A DNA stretch of 64,000 bases from Lentibacter sp. XHP0401 (GTDB lineage Bacteria > Pseudomonadota > Alphaproteobacteria > Rhodobacterales > Rhodobacteraceae): positions 372,001 through 436,000 of the forward strand of contig NZ_JAOWLC010000001.1 of NCBI RefSeq assembly GCF_025751535.1, written 5' to 3'. Made by a program: the position numbers and the translations under genes. Below are positions 34,803-45,774 of this stretch, piece by piece; positions within the stretch are counted from its first letter, which is position 1, and the number at the start of each line of letters is the position of its first letter. The notes beneath the pieces were generated by a model, which saw nothing but the letters and a program-made list of their open reading frames with translations, did not search any database and was not told the DNA's origin.

Positions 34803-35140
34803 GGCAGGCGTCCTTTGGTTCCTGACTGTTTATATAGGGAAAGCAGGCCGCCCCGTAAACCCGCGCGCAGTAGCTTTTTCGCGGCATGTTACGCGCTTGT
34901 TACGTGCTTGTGAGGTGTAGATGGGCGGCTTTTGGCGCCAAATCATGCTGTTTGCTGCCAATCTAACGTAAAATCCGTTCATTTCTGCCTTGCTGATTGA
35001 CGCGCCGAAAGGCATCTTGGCGCAAATTCGTGTTGAAATGGGGGCGGGCAACACCCAAGTTAACACTTCGAAAACGCGGAAGGATGTGTGACTGCCTCAG
35101 GTGAGGGGTTCGTATCCTTGCCACTGAACAGGACAAGAGC
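34803..35140. other. divergent intergenic region sufT/lon
   Basis: 338 bp without a gene. It holds an 11-bp tandem repeat (next entry). Directly before lon I see no promoter I can call. The part from 34930 to 35050 is AT-richer. Confidence 0.4.
34888..34909. repeat. tandem 11-bp repeat GTTACGYGCTT
   Basis: GTTACGCGCTT at 34888-34898 and GTTACGTGCTT at 34899-34909, one helical turn apart and 86-107 bp upstream of sufT. Could be a regulator site. Confidence 0.5.
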
Positions 35141-37546
<2,406 letters not shown>

Positions 37547-37580
37547 AACGCGCTCCCACAGCAACAAGGCAGATTGAAGA

Positions 37581-37612
37581 AAGCGCTGCCTCGGTATGAG
37601 GCGGCGCTTTTT
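37581..37612 (+). terminator. lon terminator
   Basis: AAGCGCTGCCTC-GGTAT-GAGGCGGCGCTT (one T-G pair) then a T run, 34 bp after the lon stop. Confidence 0.85.
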
Positions 37613-37720
37613 TGTGCTGTGGTGGCTCTTTGGCCCTTGTTGTTAAGGAAATCGCTAGTCAGCGACCATATAAGTTGCTATCCTCCAAGGAAAAAGAACC
37701 ACATATAGAGGCATAACACG

Positions 37721-38242
37721 ATGAAGCAGTCATCCACAGAAGACAAAGCCACCAAAGCGGCAAAACCTGCCAAAGCAACCACTGTTAAAAAGGCAGCCCC
37801 AAAGAAGACCGCTGCTAAGGCCGTAAAAGCGCCTAAAGCGGTGAAGAAGCCGGCACTTGCAGGCACAGGTCCGACGCTAGCCACAGTTGCGCCGACCGCA
37901 GCCCCCGAGGCCAAAGCCGCCGCACCCAAAGTCACGCCGATGGTTGTGACTTCGGCAGAGCCAACGCTGGCTCCGGCCGAGATGCGCAAGGAACAATTGC
38001 TTGATGAAGTTGCCAAACGCTCGGGGGCAAAGCGCAAGGATGTGAAGCCGATTGCCGAAGCCATGCTCGAGGTGCTGGGCGAAGCTTTGGGCGAGGCCCG
38101 CGAACTGAACCTCAAGCCGCTTGGGAAAATTAAAGTTGCCCGCACCAAGCTTGTTGCGAATGGCCGTGTGATCCAGCTGCGCCTGCGCCAGTCCGATATG
38201 GTGATCAAAGAACTTGAAGACAAAGCCGAAGCGGCCGAATAA
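37721..38242 (+). CDS. HU-family DNA-binding protein with histone-H1-like tail
   Basis: 173 residues. The first 90 consist of Lys, Ala, Pro, Thr and Val with AAPKKTAAKAVKAPKAVKK runs, as in bacterial H1-like proteins. The HU/IHF-like part is residues 88-170 (EQLLDEVAKRSGAKRKDVK, then LNLKPLGKIKVARTKLVANG), which lacks the usual RNP arm pattern of HU but keeps the fold's length. A nucleoid-associated protein is likely; whether it bends DNA like HU is uncertain. Confidence 0.82.
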   Translation: MKQSSTEDKATKAAKPAKATTVKKAAPKKTAAKAVKAPKAVKKPALAGTGPTLATVAPTAAPEAKAAAPKVTPMVVTSAEPTLAPAEMRKEQLLDEVAKRSGAKRKDVKPIAEAMLEVLGEALGEARELNLKPLGKIKVARTKLVANGRVIQLRLRQSDMVIKELEDKAEAAE

Positions 38243-38420
38243 ACAGGTTTTCAAGTAGAATTCTGTAAAAGCACGTGGCCTGACAGCTGCGTGTTTTTCT
38301 TTTTTCAGTGTCGATTTGGGGCTGCGCGAAATGGCCTGTGAAAGTTTTTCGCATCTTTCCGGATTTTTCTCACAAAACGCGCTTGCAAGGCCGCGCGGCT
38401 GAGGCTAAACACCGCCGCAC

Positions 38421-38496
<76 letters not shown>

Positions 38497-38685
38497 TATT
38501 TCCTTTGATAGTTTTCCATCACCGCGCGTCTCGGGTTGTCGCGAATTGCGGTTTGTCAATTTGCCTGCTGTTTGGACTGCCATAATGGTCTCGAGTGACA
38601 AGAGCACCGAGGCTTGCGCCGTGGAACTGATAGATGTCCACAAGCTTTTGGTGCGTAGAAATCTGCGCGCGGGAAAGATGAGGCG

Positions 38686-39645
38686 ATGGAATATAAAGAC
38701 TACTACAAGGTTTTGGGAATTGAACGCACGGCGACGCAGGACGAGATCAAGCGCGCTTACCGAAAGCTTGTGCGCAAATACCACCCGGATGTGAACACAG
38801 GCGTGGATGCTGCCGAGGCGGAGAACAAGTTCAAGGACGTGGGAGAGGCCTACGAGGTTTTGCAAGACCCCGAGAAGCGCGCCGCCTATGACCAACTCGG
38901 GGCCAACTGGAAGGAAGGGCAGGCGTTTCGCCCGCCACCCGACTGGGACGAAGGCTTCGAATTTTCCGGAGGTGGCTATACCGAGGCCGACCCGAGCGGC
39001 TTTGGCTCGTTTTTTGACGAGCTGTTTGCGCGCCGTGGCAAGGCCTCGCCCAACATGCGTTCGGAGGCGCGGTTTCATGCGCAGGGGCAGGACAACCACG
39101 CCAGGATCGTCATTGATCTGAAAGAAGCCTATGAGGGTGGAACCCGTGATTTTACCCTGCGCGCGCCCGAGCTCGACGCTTCGGGGCATGTGGTGCTCAG
39201 GGAGCGCACGATCAGGGTGACAATCCCCAAAGGGGTGATTGAAGGCCAACACATACGTCTGCGGGGCAAGGGCGCCCCGGGGTATGGCGAGGGCAAGGCC
39301 GGAGACCTCTATCTTGAGGTGACGATCAAGGAAAATCGCGCCTACCGCGTTGAGGGCCGCGACGTGTATATGGATTTGCCTATCGCCCCGTGGGAGGCGG
39401 CTTTGGGCGCAAAGATCAGCGTGCCGACACCGAGCGGCAAGGTGGAGCTGAGCATCCCCAAACACGCGCAAGCGGGCAAGAAGCTGCGCCTGAAGGGGCG
39501 GGGTATTCCGGGCAAACACGCGGGCGATCTTTATGTTGTGCTCAAGATCGTCATTCCGCCGAGCGAAAGCGCAAAAGCACGGGAGCTTTATGAAGAGATG
39601 GCGCGCGAGATGCACTTTGATCCGCGCGCAAGACTGGGAGCCTGA
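38686..39645 (+). CDS. cbpA: curved-DNA-binding J-domain co-chaperone CbpA
   Basis: 319 residues. J domain at residues 3-70 with the HPD triad in KYHPDVNTG, then a G/F-like linker and the two beta-barrel C-terminal domains of DnaJ type II (no zinc finger). It works with DnaK and binds curved DNA. cbpM starts 2 bp after its stop, as in E. coli cbpAM, so both should be co-expressed. Confidence 0.94.
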   Translation: MEYKDYYKVLGIERTATQDEIKRAYRKLVRKYHPDVNTGVDAAEAENKFKDVGEAYEVLQDPEKRAAYDQLGANWKEGQAFRPPPDWDEGFEFSGGGYTEADPSGFGSFFDELFARRGKASPNMRSEARFHAQGQDNHARIVIDLKEAYEGGTRDFTLRAPELDASGHVVLRERTIRVTIPKGVIEGQHIRLRGKGAPGYGEGKAGDLYLEVTIKENRAYRVEGRDVYMDLPIAPWEAALGAKISVPTPSGKVELSIPKHAQAGKKLRLKGRGIPGKHAGDLYVVLKIVIPPSESAKARELYEEMAREMHFDPRARLGA

Positions 39646-39647
39646 TC

Positions 39648-40004
39648 ATGTCAAAATCAACCGCCCTTGTGCCTTCGGGTGAGATTGTCACGCCGCTGAG
39701 TCTGCTTGATCTGTGTCGCATTTGCGGCTCGCCTGCAGACTGGGTTATCGAGCTTGTCGAGGAGGGTATTCTGGAGCCCGAGGGGGCAAGCCAGACTGTC
39801 TGGCGCTTTGAGAGCACCTGCATCACGCGTGTGCGCAAGGTGCAGCGCCTTCAGACGGATTTGCACCTTAATATCGCCGGAGTGGCGCTTGTGCTGTCGC
39901 TGGTTGAGGAAAACGCGGGGCTGAAGCGGCGCTTGCAGCTTCTGGAGAACGATCCACGCTATGCGATCTGGATGCCTGATCTGGGCGATGGGCCTGAAGA
40001 TTGA
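39648..40004 (+). CDS. cbpM: chaperone modulator CbpM
   Basis: 118 residues. MerR-like winged region (SLLDLCRICGSPADWVIELV) followed by a leucine-rich helix (LHLNIAGVALVLSLVEEN) that in the family binds the CbpA J domain. It inhibits CbpA. Its place directly after cbpA decides the assignment. The stop overlaps the FNR-type box of hdeD. Confidence 0.88.
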   Translation: MSKSTALVPSGEIVTPLSLLDLCRICGSPADWVIELVEEGILEPEGASQTVWRFESTCITRVRKVQRLQTDLHLNIAGVALVLSLVEENAGLKRRLQLLENDPRYAIWMPDLGDGPED

Positions 40005-40014
40005 CATCTATCAA
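40001..40014 (+). promoter_or_regulatory. FNR/FixK-type box TTGACATCTATCAA
   Basis: Nine of ten consensus positions; ends 52 bp before the hdeD ATG and covers the stop codon of cbpM. Confidence 0.6.
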
Positions 40015-40066
40015 TTTCGGGGTGGCTGATGGGTTTAGCTATTGGAAAAATCAGGAGAGGCCGAAA

Positions 40067-40654
40067 ATGACAACCGAACACGAGACAACCTATATCGACA
40101 TTTCCGGGCGTGCGGCCCCCGCCGCCTTGCTGGCGCGGATGCACAAGGGCCTTTTCTGGGCCGGTGTTGTGATGATTGTGCTTGGTATTGCCGCGCTGGT
40201 TATGCCGCTTGTGAGCTCGCTTATTGTCGAAATCATGATCGGCTGGCTGCTGACGCTGAGCGGAGCCATATCAGTTGTCGGCGCCTTTTCATTGCGCAGC
40301 ACGCGGCTGTTTCTCTGGGAGCTGGTCGCAGGGCTGATCACTTTTGCTGTGGGACTCTGGATGTTGTTCTTTCCGCTTCAGGGGCTTGTGGCGTTGACCA
40401 TTCTGGTCGCGGTCATGCTTATTCTCACGGGCGCGGCTCAGTTTGCCTTCGCGCTTTGGGCGCGCTCTGTTTCGGGCTGGGCCTGGGGTATATTGTCGGC
40501 GCTTATCAGTATCGCACTGGGTGTCTATATCCTGTTTGTGCTGCCCGAAGCCTCGGCTGTGATCCTCGGGGTGATTGTGGGCATTGATTTTCTGAGCACG
40601 GGCATCGCCTTTGTGCTCATCTCACAATCGGTGCGCCGTGGACTTGAGGCTTGA
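40067..40654 (+). CDS. HdeD family membrane protein
   Basis: 195 residues from ATG 40067 with AGGAGAGG upstream. Six hydrophobic segments in three pairs, as in HdeD (acid-resistance membrane protein, DUF308 repeats). The FNR-type box before it suggests induction under low oxygen. Confidence 0.85.
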   Translation: MTTEHETTYIDISGRAAPAALLARMHKGLFWAGVVMIVLGIAALVMPLVSSLIVEIMIGWLLTLSGAISVVGAFSLRSTRLFLWELVAGLITFAVGLWMLFFPLQGLVALTILVAVMLILTGAAQFAFALWARSVSGWAWGILSALISIALGVYILFVLPEASAVILGVIVGIDFLSTGIAFVLISQSVRRGLEA

Positions 40655-40735
40655 GGGGGGCGTGGGGATTGATCCGTAACATTCGCGCAGTTTCTCATTT
40701 CGGTAGGATTTAGGAGCAAGACAGGGAGGCGCACC

Positions 40736-41089
40736 ATGAAAAACTATACGGTAATCGCAGATCGGTATCGCGCCGGATATGGCGATTTGGCGCAGGTCTT
40801 GCCGAGCACGACTTCGGCCTTTGGCCGACTGGTGATGGATGCGACCGGGGATGGGGACTTATCTATCAAGGTCAAGGAGTTGATTGCCTTTGCGATTGCA
40901 ATCAACCTGCGGTGCGACGACTGCCTTGCGCATCATGCCCACGCCGTGTTCAGGGCCGGTGCGAGCCGCCGCGAAGTTGCTGAAATGATCGGCGTGGCGA
41001 TCCTGATGGGCGGTGGCCCGTCAACTGTTTATGGCGTAGAAGCGCTGCGCGCCTATGATGCCTTTGCCGAGGATGCTTTGGCGCGATAG
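40736..41089 (+). CDS. AhpD/carboxymuconolactone decarboxylase-like protein
   Basis: 117 residues. The redox motif CDDCLAHHAHAV at about residues 59-70 is the CxxC...H of AhpD-like peroxidase reductases. A weak half-site TTGAT-CCGT-AACAT lies at 40669-40682. It may support peroxide defence; an exact partner is not visible. Confidence 0.88.
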   Translation: MKNYTVIADRYRAGYGDLAQVLPSTTSAFGRLVMDATGDGDLSIKVKELIAFAIAINLRCDDCLAHHAHAVFRAGASRREVAEMIGVAILMGGGPSTVYGVEALRAYDAFAEDALAR

Positions 41090-41161
41090 CCGAGCAAGTG
41101 GGCGTCGGCCTCCTTCGCGCTTGTATATCTAGCCGTCGTCGCCAACAGGAGAGACACCGTC

Positions 41162-41743
41162 ATGACCGATAAAGTCGCCAGCCTCATTGCCAAAATCAAG
41201 GCCCTTGAGGACGAGTTGGAAGATGCTTTTGCCGAGCGCCGCGAGCGTTTCGAATACAAGATGGAGCGAAAACGCGTTGTGTTTGAACGTGACGTTGCGC
41301 AAAGGCACGAGAGGCTCAAGCAAAAGCTCATGTCCTATCTTGGCGGCGCAACGATATCTGTGGTTCTGACGGCTCCGGTCATCTATGCGATGATTATTCC
41401 GTTTGTTTTGCTCGATATTTTTATCACCGTTTATCAGGCAGTCTGCTTTCCCGTGTACGGCATTCAAAAAGTGAAGCGCTCCGACTACCTCACTTTTGAT
41501 CGCAAGCATCTGGCCTATCTCAATGGGCTGGAAAAGCTTAACTGTGTCTATTGTGCCTATGGCAACGGGCTTTTGGCCTATGCCGTCGAGATAGCTGGCC
41601 GGACAGAAAAGCGCTGGTGTCCTATCAAGCACGCAAGGCGCATGGCGGGCGTGCACAGCTACTATGCTGATTTTCTGGAATATGGTGATGCGGACGGCTA
41701 CCGCGAAAAGCAGTCAGCCAAAGTGCGTGACCCTTCCAGCTAA
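41162..41743 (+). CDS. conserved membrane protein with cysteine motif, function unknown
   Basis: 193 residues. A charged coiled N-terminus (about 1-55, Glu/Arg/Lys-rich), two membrane segments (about 60-95), then a soluble end with LNCVYCAYGNGLLAYAVE (Cys-x2-Cys) and RWCPIKHARRMAG, which could bind a metal or form a disulfide. It lies in the stress block but has no box of its own. I do not recognise a named family. Confidence 0.7.
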   Translation: MTDKVASLIAKIKALEDELEDAFAERRERFEYKMERKRVVFERDVAQRHERLKQKLMSYLGGATISVVLTAPVIYAMIIPFVLLDIFITVYQAVCFPVYGIQKVKRSDYLTFDRKHLAYLNGLEKLNCVYCAYGNGLLAYAVEIAGRTEKRWCPIKHARRMAGVHSYYADFLEYGDADGYREKQSAKVRDPSS

Positions 41744-41768
41744 AGAGGGATCACGCGTGCAGGCATGA

Positions 41769-42623
41769 TCAGTGTGCCAGAAAGACGGGTTGTTCTGTCT
41801 GGGTGATCAGCGTTTGGGTTGTGCCTCCAAAGATGGATTGGCGCATCCGCGAGTGGCCGTAAGCGCCCATCACGATAAGATCGGCTCCGCTGTCTTTTGC
41901 GCGCTCCAGCAAGCTTTCGCCAATACTCAGCCCGCCGCTTGGATACTGCTGGACCGTTACGTTGCAACCATGATGGGTCAGCCATTTGGCCGCATCTGCG
42001 CCCGGGTCTTCACCATCGCGGTATTCTGTCATCACAGGGTCAATGCAGCCGAGGGTAACTTCGTCGGCCTGCCGCAGGAGAGGAAGTGCCTGATGCACGG
42101 CGCGAGCTGCGTGCATATCGGTATCCCAAGCCACAAAGACGCGCTTGGGTGCGCTGAGCGCTTCGGCCCCAAAATCGTTGACCACAACCCCGATGGGAGA
42201 CTGGAACAAAACCCCGTTGGCGACCTGTTGAAACAACGCATCGCTTTCACGCAAGTCACTGGTGATAAAAGCCATGTCACAGAGCATGGCACGGCGCGCC
42301 ACGTTTTCGGCAACATAGGCCAGTTCGCAAGCGATTGTGCAGACTTCGCCCGAGACATCATGCTTCTGAAGCAGTTGTTCGATCTCGTCCCCCTTTGCCT
42401 TCAGGGCTTCCTTGCGCACGGCAACATTTTCTTGCCATTCGGGCGGAAAATCGGCCATCCCGTAGGGGGCAACGCCGACAGCGTAATAGGGAAACACAGG
42501 CATATCGCCAACAACCGCAACAACAGCGCGCGCGGGGATCGCACGGATGGCTTCCAGCGTTTTTGAAAGCTCGCGAGTGGTGGCATCCATGCTTGTGGCG
42601 ATCAGAATCGAGGCGTTTTTCAT
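41769..42623 (-). CDS. universal stress protein, tandem-domain type
   Basis: 284 residues from ATG 42623 (GGAAA 7 bases before it); the TTG six bases upstream is less likely. Length equals two UspA domains. The second shows the nucleotide-binding end LIVMGAYGHSRMRQSIFGGT (Gly-x2-Gly-x9-Gly), the first is degenerate. It is read after the phasin gene, probably from the same FNR-type box. Confidence 0.88.
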   Translation of the reverse strand: MKNASILIATSMDATTRELSKTLEAIRAIPARAVVAVVGDMPVFPYYAVGVAPYGMADFPPEWQENVAVRKEALKAKGDEIEQLLQKHDVSGEVCTIACELAYVAENVARRAMLCDMAFITSDLRESDALFQQVANGVLFQSPIGVVVNDFGAEALSAPKRVFVAWDTDMHAARAVHQALPLLRQADEVTLGCIDPVMTEYRDGEDPGADAAKWLTHHGCNVTVQQYPSGGLSIGESLLERAKDSGADLIVMGAYGHSRMRQSIFGGTTQTLITQTEQPVFLAH

Positions 42624-42656
42624 GGTCAATTTCCTTACTCGAATTGGCGGGACGGT

Positions 42657-43004
42657 TTAGTCGGATTTTCTGGATTTAGGAGAGCTGTCCGGCGTTATGG
42701 CTTTGCCCATTTTCATCAGCTTGCCCGCTTCAGCGGCGTAATCATCCATCGCTTTTTGAAAGAACTGCGCTTGAATGTGCTGTATTTCAGTCAGCCCTTT
42801 GGCGTGCAGCAGGTCGTGCTGGGTCTGGACATCCTGTTTGATACGCGCCGCCGTGAAATCAAGCATTTCACTGCCGATATTGGACATGGCTTCAAGCCAG
42901 TCGGTGCCGAATCCTTGAACCGGCTTGAAGCCAGCCTCTTGCATGGTTTTCATCAGATTGTTCACCGAGGATGCCGTGTCTTCGGGTTTGTTGCTCTTGC
43001 TCAT
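42657..43004 (-). CDS. phasin family protein
   Basis: 115 residues from ATG 43004 with AAAGGA upstream. Helical with QHDLLHAKGLTEIQHIQAQF, which is the phasin_2 type pattern. Phasins coat PHB granules; phaC lies 2.8 kb away. It is followed by the universal stress protein gene after 33 bp. Confidence 0.8.
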   Translation of the reverse strand: MSKSNKPEDTASSVNNLMKTMQEAGFKPVQGFGTDWLEAMSNIGSEMLDFTAARIKQDVQTQHDLLHAKGLTEIQHIQAQFFQKAMDDYAAEAGKLMKMGKAITPDSSPKSRKSD

Positions 43005-43065
43005 GATGTATCCTTTCCGTTTTGGTGGATTTCCCGACATGATAACGCAACGTAAGCGCAGGGTA

Positions 43066-43079
43066 TTGACCAAAATCAA
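43066..43079 (-). promoter_or_regulatory. FNR/FixK-type box TTGACCAAAATCAA
   Basis: Nine of ten consensus positions, 62-75 bp upstream of the phasin ATG. Confidence 0.6.
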
Positions 43080-43125
43080 TTTGCGCCCGAACAGGGGGGC
43101 GTTGGAAGCGCTTGAGATTTGCAGA

Positions 43126-44310
43126 TCAAGCGATCAGCGCGCGACTGGCATCGGCGACAACACGTTCTTCATTGGTGGGAATCACCAAAACCCTCAGCTT
43201 TGAAGAGGCTGCACTTATAGTGCTTTGGCCAGCCTCGTTTGCCGCGTCATCCAGAACAATACCGAGCCACGCCAGCTGCTCGCAAATCAGCTTGCGCACA
43301 AGCGCCGAGTTTTCGCCTATACCCGCAGTGAAGACCAAAGCATCAAGCCCACCGATCGCGGGCAAAAGCCCCGCGAGGCTGCTGGCGGCACGGTAACAGA
43401 AAAGCGCGATGGCCTCCTTGGCGTGCGGGCTGTCACTGGCTTGCAAAACCTGCATGTCATTGCTTAGCTCGGAAACTCCGAGCAGCCCTGATTGTTTGTA
43501 AAGCAATTCAGCAACCTCATTGGCGCTCATCCCCTTTTCCTGCATGAGGTAAAGCACAACCCCCGGGTCCAGTGCCCCGCAGCGGCGGCCCATCATGAGA
43601 CCGTCAAGTGCCGTAAAGCCCATGGTGGTGGCCCTGCTTTTGCGATCCTTCATGGCGCACATGCTGGAGCCATTGCCCAGATGCGCCACAATAACACGGC
43701 CATCGGCCTGCACACCGAGGTGCTCGGGTAGCGCACCGGCGATGTAGTCATACGACAGCCCGTGAAAGCCGTAGCGCAAAATACCCTCATCGCTCAGATC
43801 GCGGGGCAGGGCGAAAAGCTGCGCCAGCCTGTCCTGCGTGCGGTGAAAGCTCGTGTCAAAGCAGGCAATCTGCGGTGTATCAGGCTGCCACTTTGCAACC
43901 GCGCGGATGGCGGCAACATTGTGTGGCTGGTGCAACGGTGCGAGCGGCTCAAGGCCCGCAAGACGGGTGATCACTTCGGGGGTCACGCGTGTTGGCCCTG
44001 CATAATACTGGCCGCCATGGACAACCCTGTGGCCCACGGCAAGCAGCGGCACATCGCCAAGCTGCGCCGCCAGCCATGGCAGCAAAAGCGCGATCACGGC
44101 TTCATGGTCACTTGCCGCGCCAAGCGCTCCGAGAGCGCCTGCATCGAGCGGAACGCCCGTGGCGTCTTTTGCGGAGAAGGCCGGCACTCCGCCGCCAAGC
44201 CCTGCTATGAGGCCTTTGAGGCGCGGTTCCAAAGCCGTTTCGCCGCCGTCAAAGACGGCAAACTTGAGGCTCGACGACCCCGCGTTGAAGGTGAGAAATG
44301 CGCTGTTCAT
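43126..44310 (-). CDS. ackA: acetate kinase
   Basis: 394 residues, full length. FNAGSSSLKFAVF at the N-terminus, HRVVHGG, CFDTSFHRT and the adenosine region VFTAGIGENS are all intact. With the phosphotransacetylase fusion it interconverts acetyl-CoA and acetate with gain of ATP. Its start overlaps the stop of that gene (ATGA). Confidence 0.96.
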   Translation of the reverse strand: MNSAFLTFNAGSSSLKFAVFDGGETALEPRLKGLIAGLGGGVPAFSAKDATGVPLDAGALGALGAASDHEAVIALLLPWLAAQLGDVPLLAVGHRVVHGGQYYAGPTRVTPEVITRLAGLEPLAPLHQPHNVAAIRAVAKWQPDTPQIACFDTSFHRTQDRLAQLFALPRDLSDEGILRYGFHGLSYDYIAGALPEHLGVQADGRVIVAHLGNGSSMCAMKDRKSRATTMGFTALDGLMMGRRCGALDPGVVLYLMQEKGMSANEVAELLYKQSGLLGVSELSNDMQVLQASDSPHAKEAIALFCYRAASSLAGLLPAIGGLDALVFTAGIGENSALVRKLICEQLAWLGIVLDDAANEAGQSTISAASSKLRVLVIPTNEERVVADASRALIA

Positions 44311-45704
44311 GAGGGGATTCCAGCAGATTTGTAATGCACAAACAACTGTGCCATGGCCGTTGATGCCAGACGTGAGAGAACGCCGTCGGCGCGGCTGGTC
44401 AGCACAATCGGAATGCGTGCGCCAAGCACAAGCCCCGCCGCATCGGCCCCCGCAAGATAGATAAGCTGTTTGGCGATCATATTGCCGGCCTCAAGATCGG
44501 GGACAATCAGGATATCGGCCTGCCCGGCCACCTCGGATTGAATGCCCTTGGCTTTGGCGGCGGCCATGGAGACGGCGTTGTCAAAGGCAAGTGGGCCGTC
44601 AAGCACCCCGCCGGTGATCTGGCCGCGCTCGGCCATTTTACACAGCGCTGCAGCGTCAAGGGTTGAGGGGATGCTCGGAGTCACCGTTTCGACAGCCGAC
44701 ACGATGGCGACCTTTGGAGTTTCGACACCCAAGGCAATCGCAAGCTCGATGGCGTTTTGCACGATGTCGGCTTTGGTTTTCAGATCGGGTGCAATGTTGA
44801 TGGCCGCATCAGAGATGAAGAGCGGCTTGGGGTAATGCGGCACATCGAGCACAAACACATGGGTCATCCGCCGCTCGGTGCGCAGGCCTGTGGCCTTGTC
44901 CACGATCGGGCCAAGAAGCTCGTCGGTATGGAGCTTGCCCTTCATGATCATCCCGACCTTGCCTGCGCGCGCGAGGGCCACGGCCTCGTCGGCAGCCGCA
45001 TGGCTGTGAGCCACATCCACAATTTCGACACCTGCCAAGCTACGTCCGATCTCGGCGGCAGCGGCTTCGATCTTGGCTTTCGGGCCGATGAGAACCGGCA
45101 CAATCATGTCCTGCGCTGCGGCTTCAAGCGCGCCTTCCAGCGAAACACCATCGCAAGGGTGCACAACGGCGGTCCGCACGGGGGGCAGGGGCTTTGTTGC
45201 GGCGATCAGCTCGTTAAACCGCGCGGCACGCTCGTGCAGGTGCACCTCGGGAAGGGCCACTCGCGGGCGTCGAACCTTCTCGTTAGGCGCAACAACCACG
45301 GCTGTGCCTTCAATCACGGTTTCACCGTTCTGGTTGGTGCAAAGGCAGGCCAGCGTGACAAGGTTTTGCGCGGCGTCCTTGTCTGTGACTGTCACGCGGA
45401 TGGTCACCGTATCGCCCAGCCCGACAGCCCTACAAAAGCTGAGTGACTGGTTGCGATAGATCGTTCCCGGCCCGGGCAGCTCAGTGCCCAACACGGCCGA
45501 GATCAGCGCACCGCCCCACATGCCATGGGCGATGATTTTGTGGAACATATCCGAACTGGCATAATTTTCATCGACATGGGTGGGGTTCACATCGCCCGAC
45601 ATGACAGCAAACAGTTCGATGTCCTCAAGCTTGAGTGTGCGTGTCAGATCGGCGCTATCGCCGGTTTTGATTTCATCAAACGTGCGGTTTTCAATATATT
45701 GCAT
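44307..45704 (-). CDS. bifunctional MaoC-like hydratase / phosphate acetyltransferase
   Basis: 465 residues from ATG 45704. Residues 1-140 are a hot-dog MaoC-type domain (SGDVNPTHVDENYA has the hydratase Asp and His), residues 150-465 a phosphate acetyl/butyryltransferase domain (LFISDAAINIAPDLKTKADI, LIVPDLEAGNMIAKQL). The fusion suggests a link of beta-oxidation or PHB breakdown with acetyl phosphate. It is known in other alphaproteobacteria. Translationally coupled with ackA. Confidence 0.92.
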   Translation of the reverse strand: MQYIENRTFDEIKTGDSADLTRTLKLEDIELFAVMSGDVNPTHVDENYASSDMFHKIIAHGMWGGALISAVLGTELPGPGTIYRNQSLSFCRAVGLGDTVTIRVTVTDKDAAQNLVTLACLCTNQNGETVIEGTAVVVAPNEKVRRPRVALPEVHLHERAARFNELIAATKPLPPVRTAVVHPCDGVSLEGALEAAAQDMIVPVLIGPKAKIEAAAAEIGRSLAGVEIVDVAHSHAAADEAVALARAGKVGMIMKGKLHTDELLGPIVDKATGLRTERRMTHVFVLDVPHYPKPLFISDAAINIAPDLKTKADIVQNAIELAIALGVETPKVAIVSAVETVTPSIPSTLDAAALCKMAERGQITGGVLDGPLAFDNAVSMAAAKAKGIQSEVAGQADILIVPDLEAGNMIAKQLIYLAGADAAGLVLGARIPIVLTSRADGVLSRLASTAMAQLFVHYKSAGIPS

Positions 45705-45774
45705 CAATGCTTGCCTTGTAATTATGCAGCCCCAAGCACCGGAAAATCCGGTGTGTCAAAATCAGGATATCCGC

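Noticed and set aside
34803-35140. Heat-shock sigma-32 promoter before lon
   Set aside because: Words like TTGAA occur, but no pair with the right -10 and spacing could be called.
38546-38559. TTGCG-GTTT-GTCAA as a further FNR box before cbpA
   Set aside because: Only seven of ten positions match and it lies about 130 bp from the start codon.
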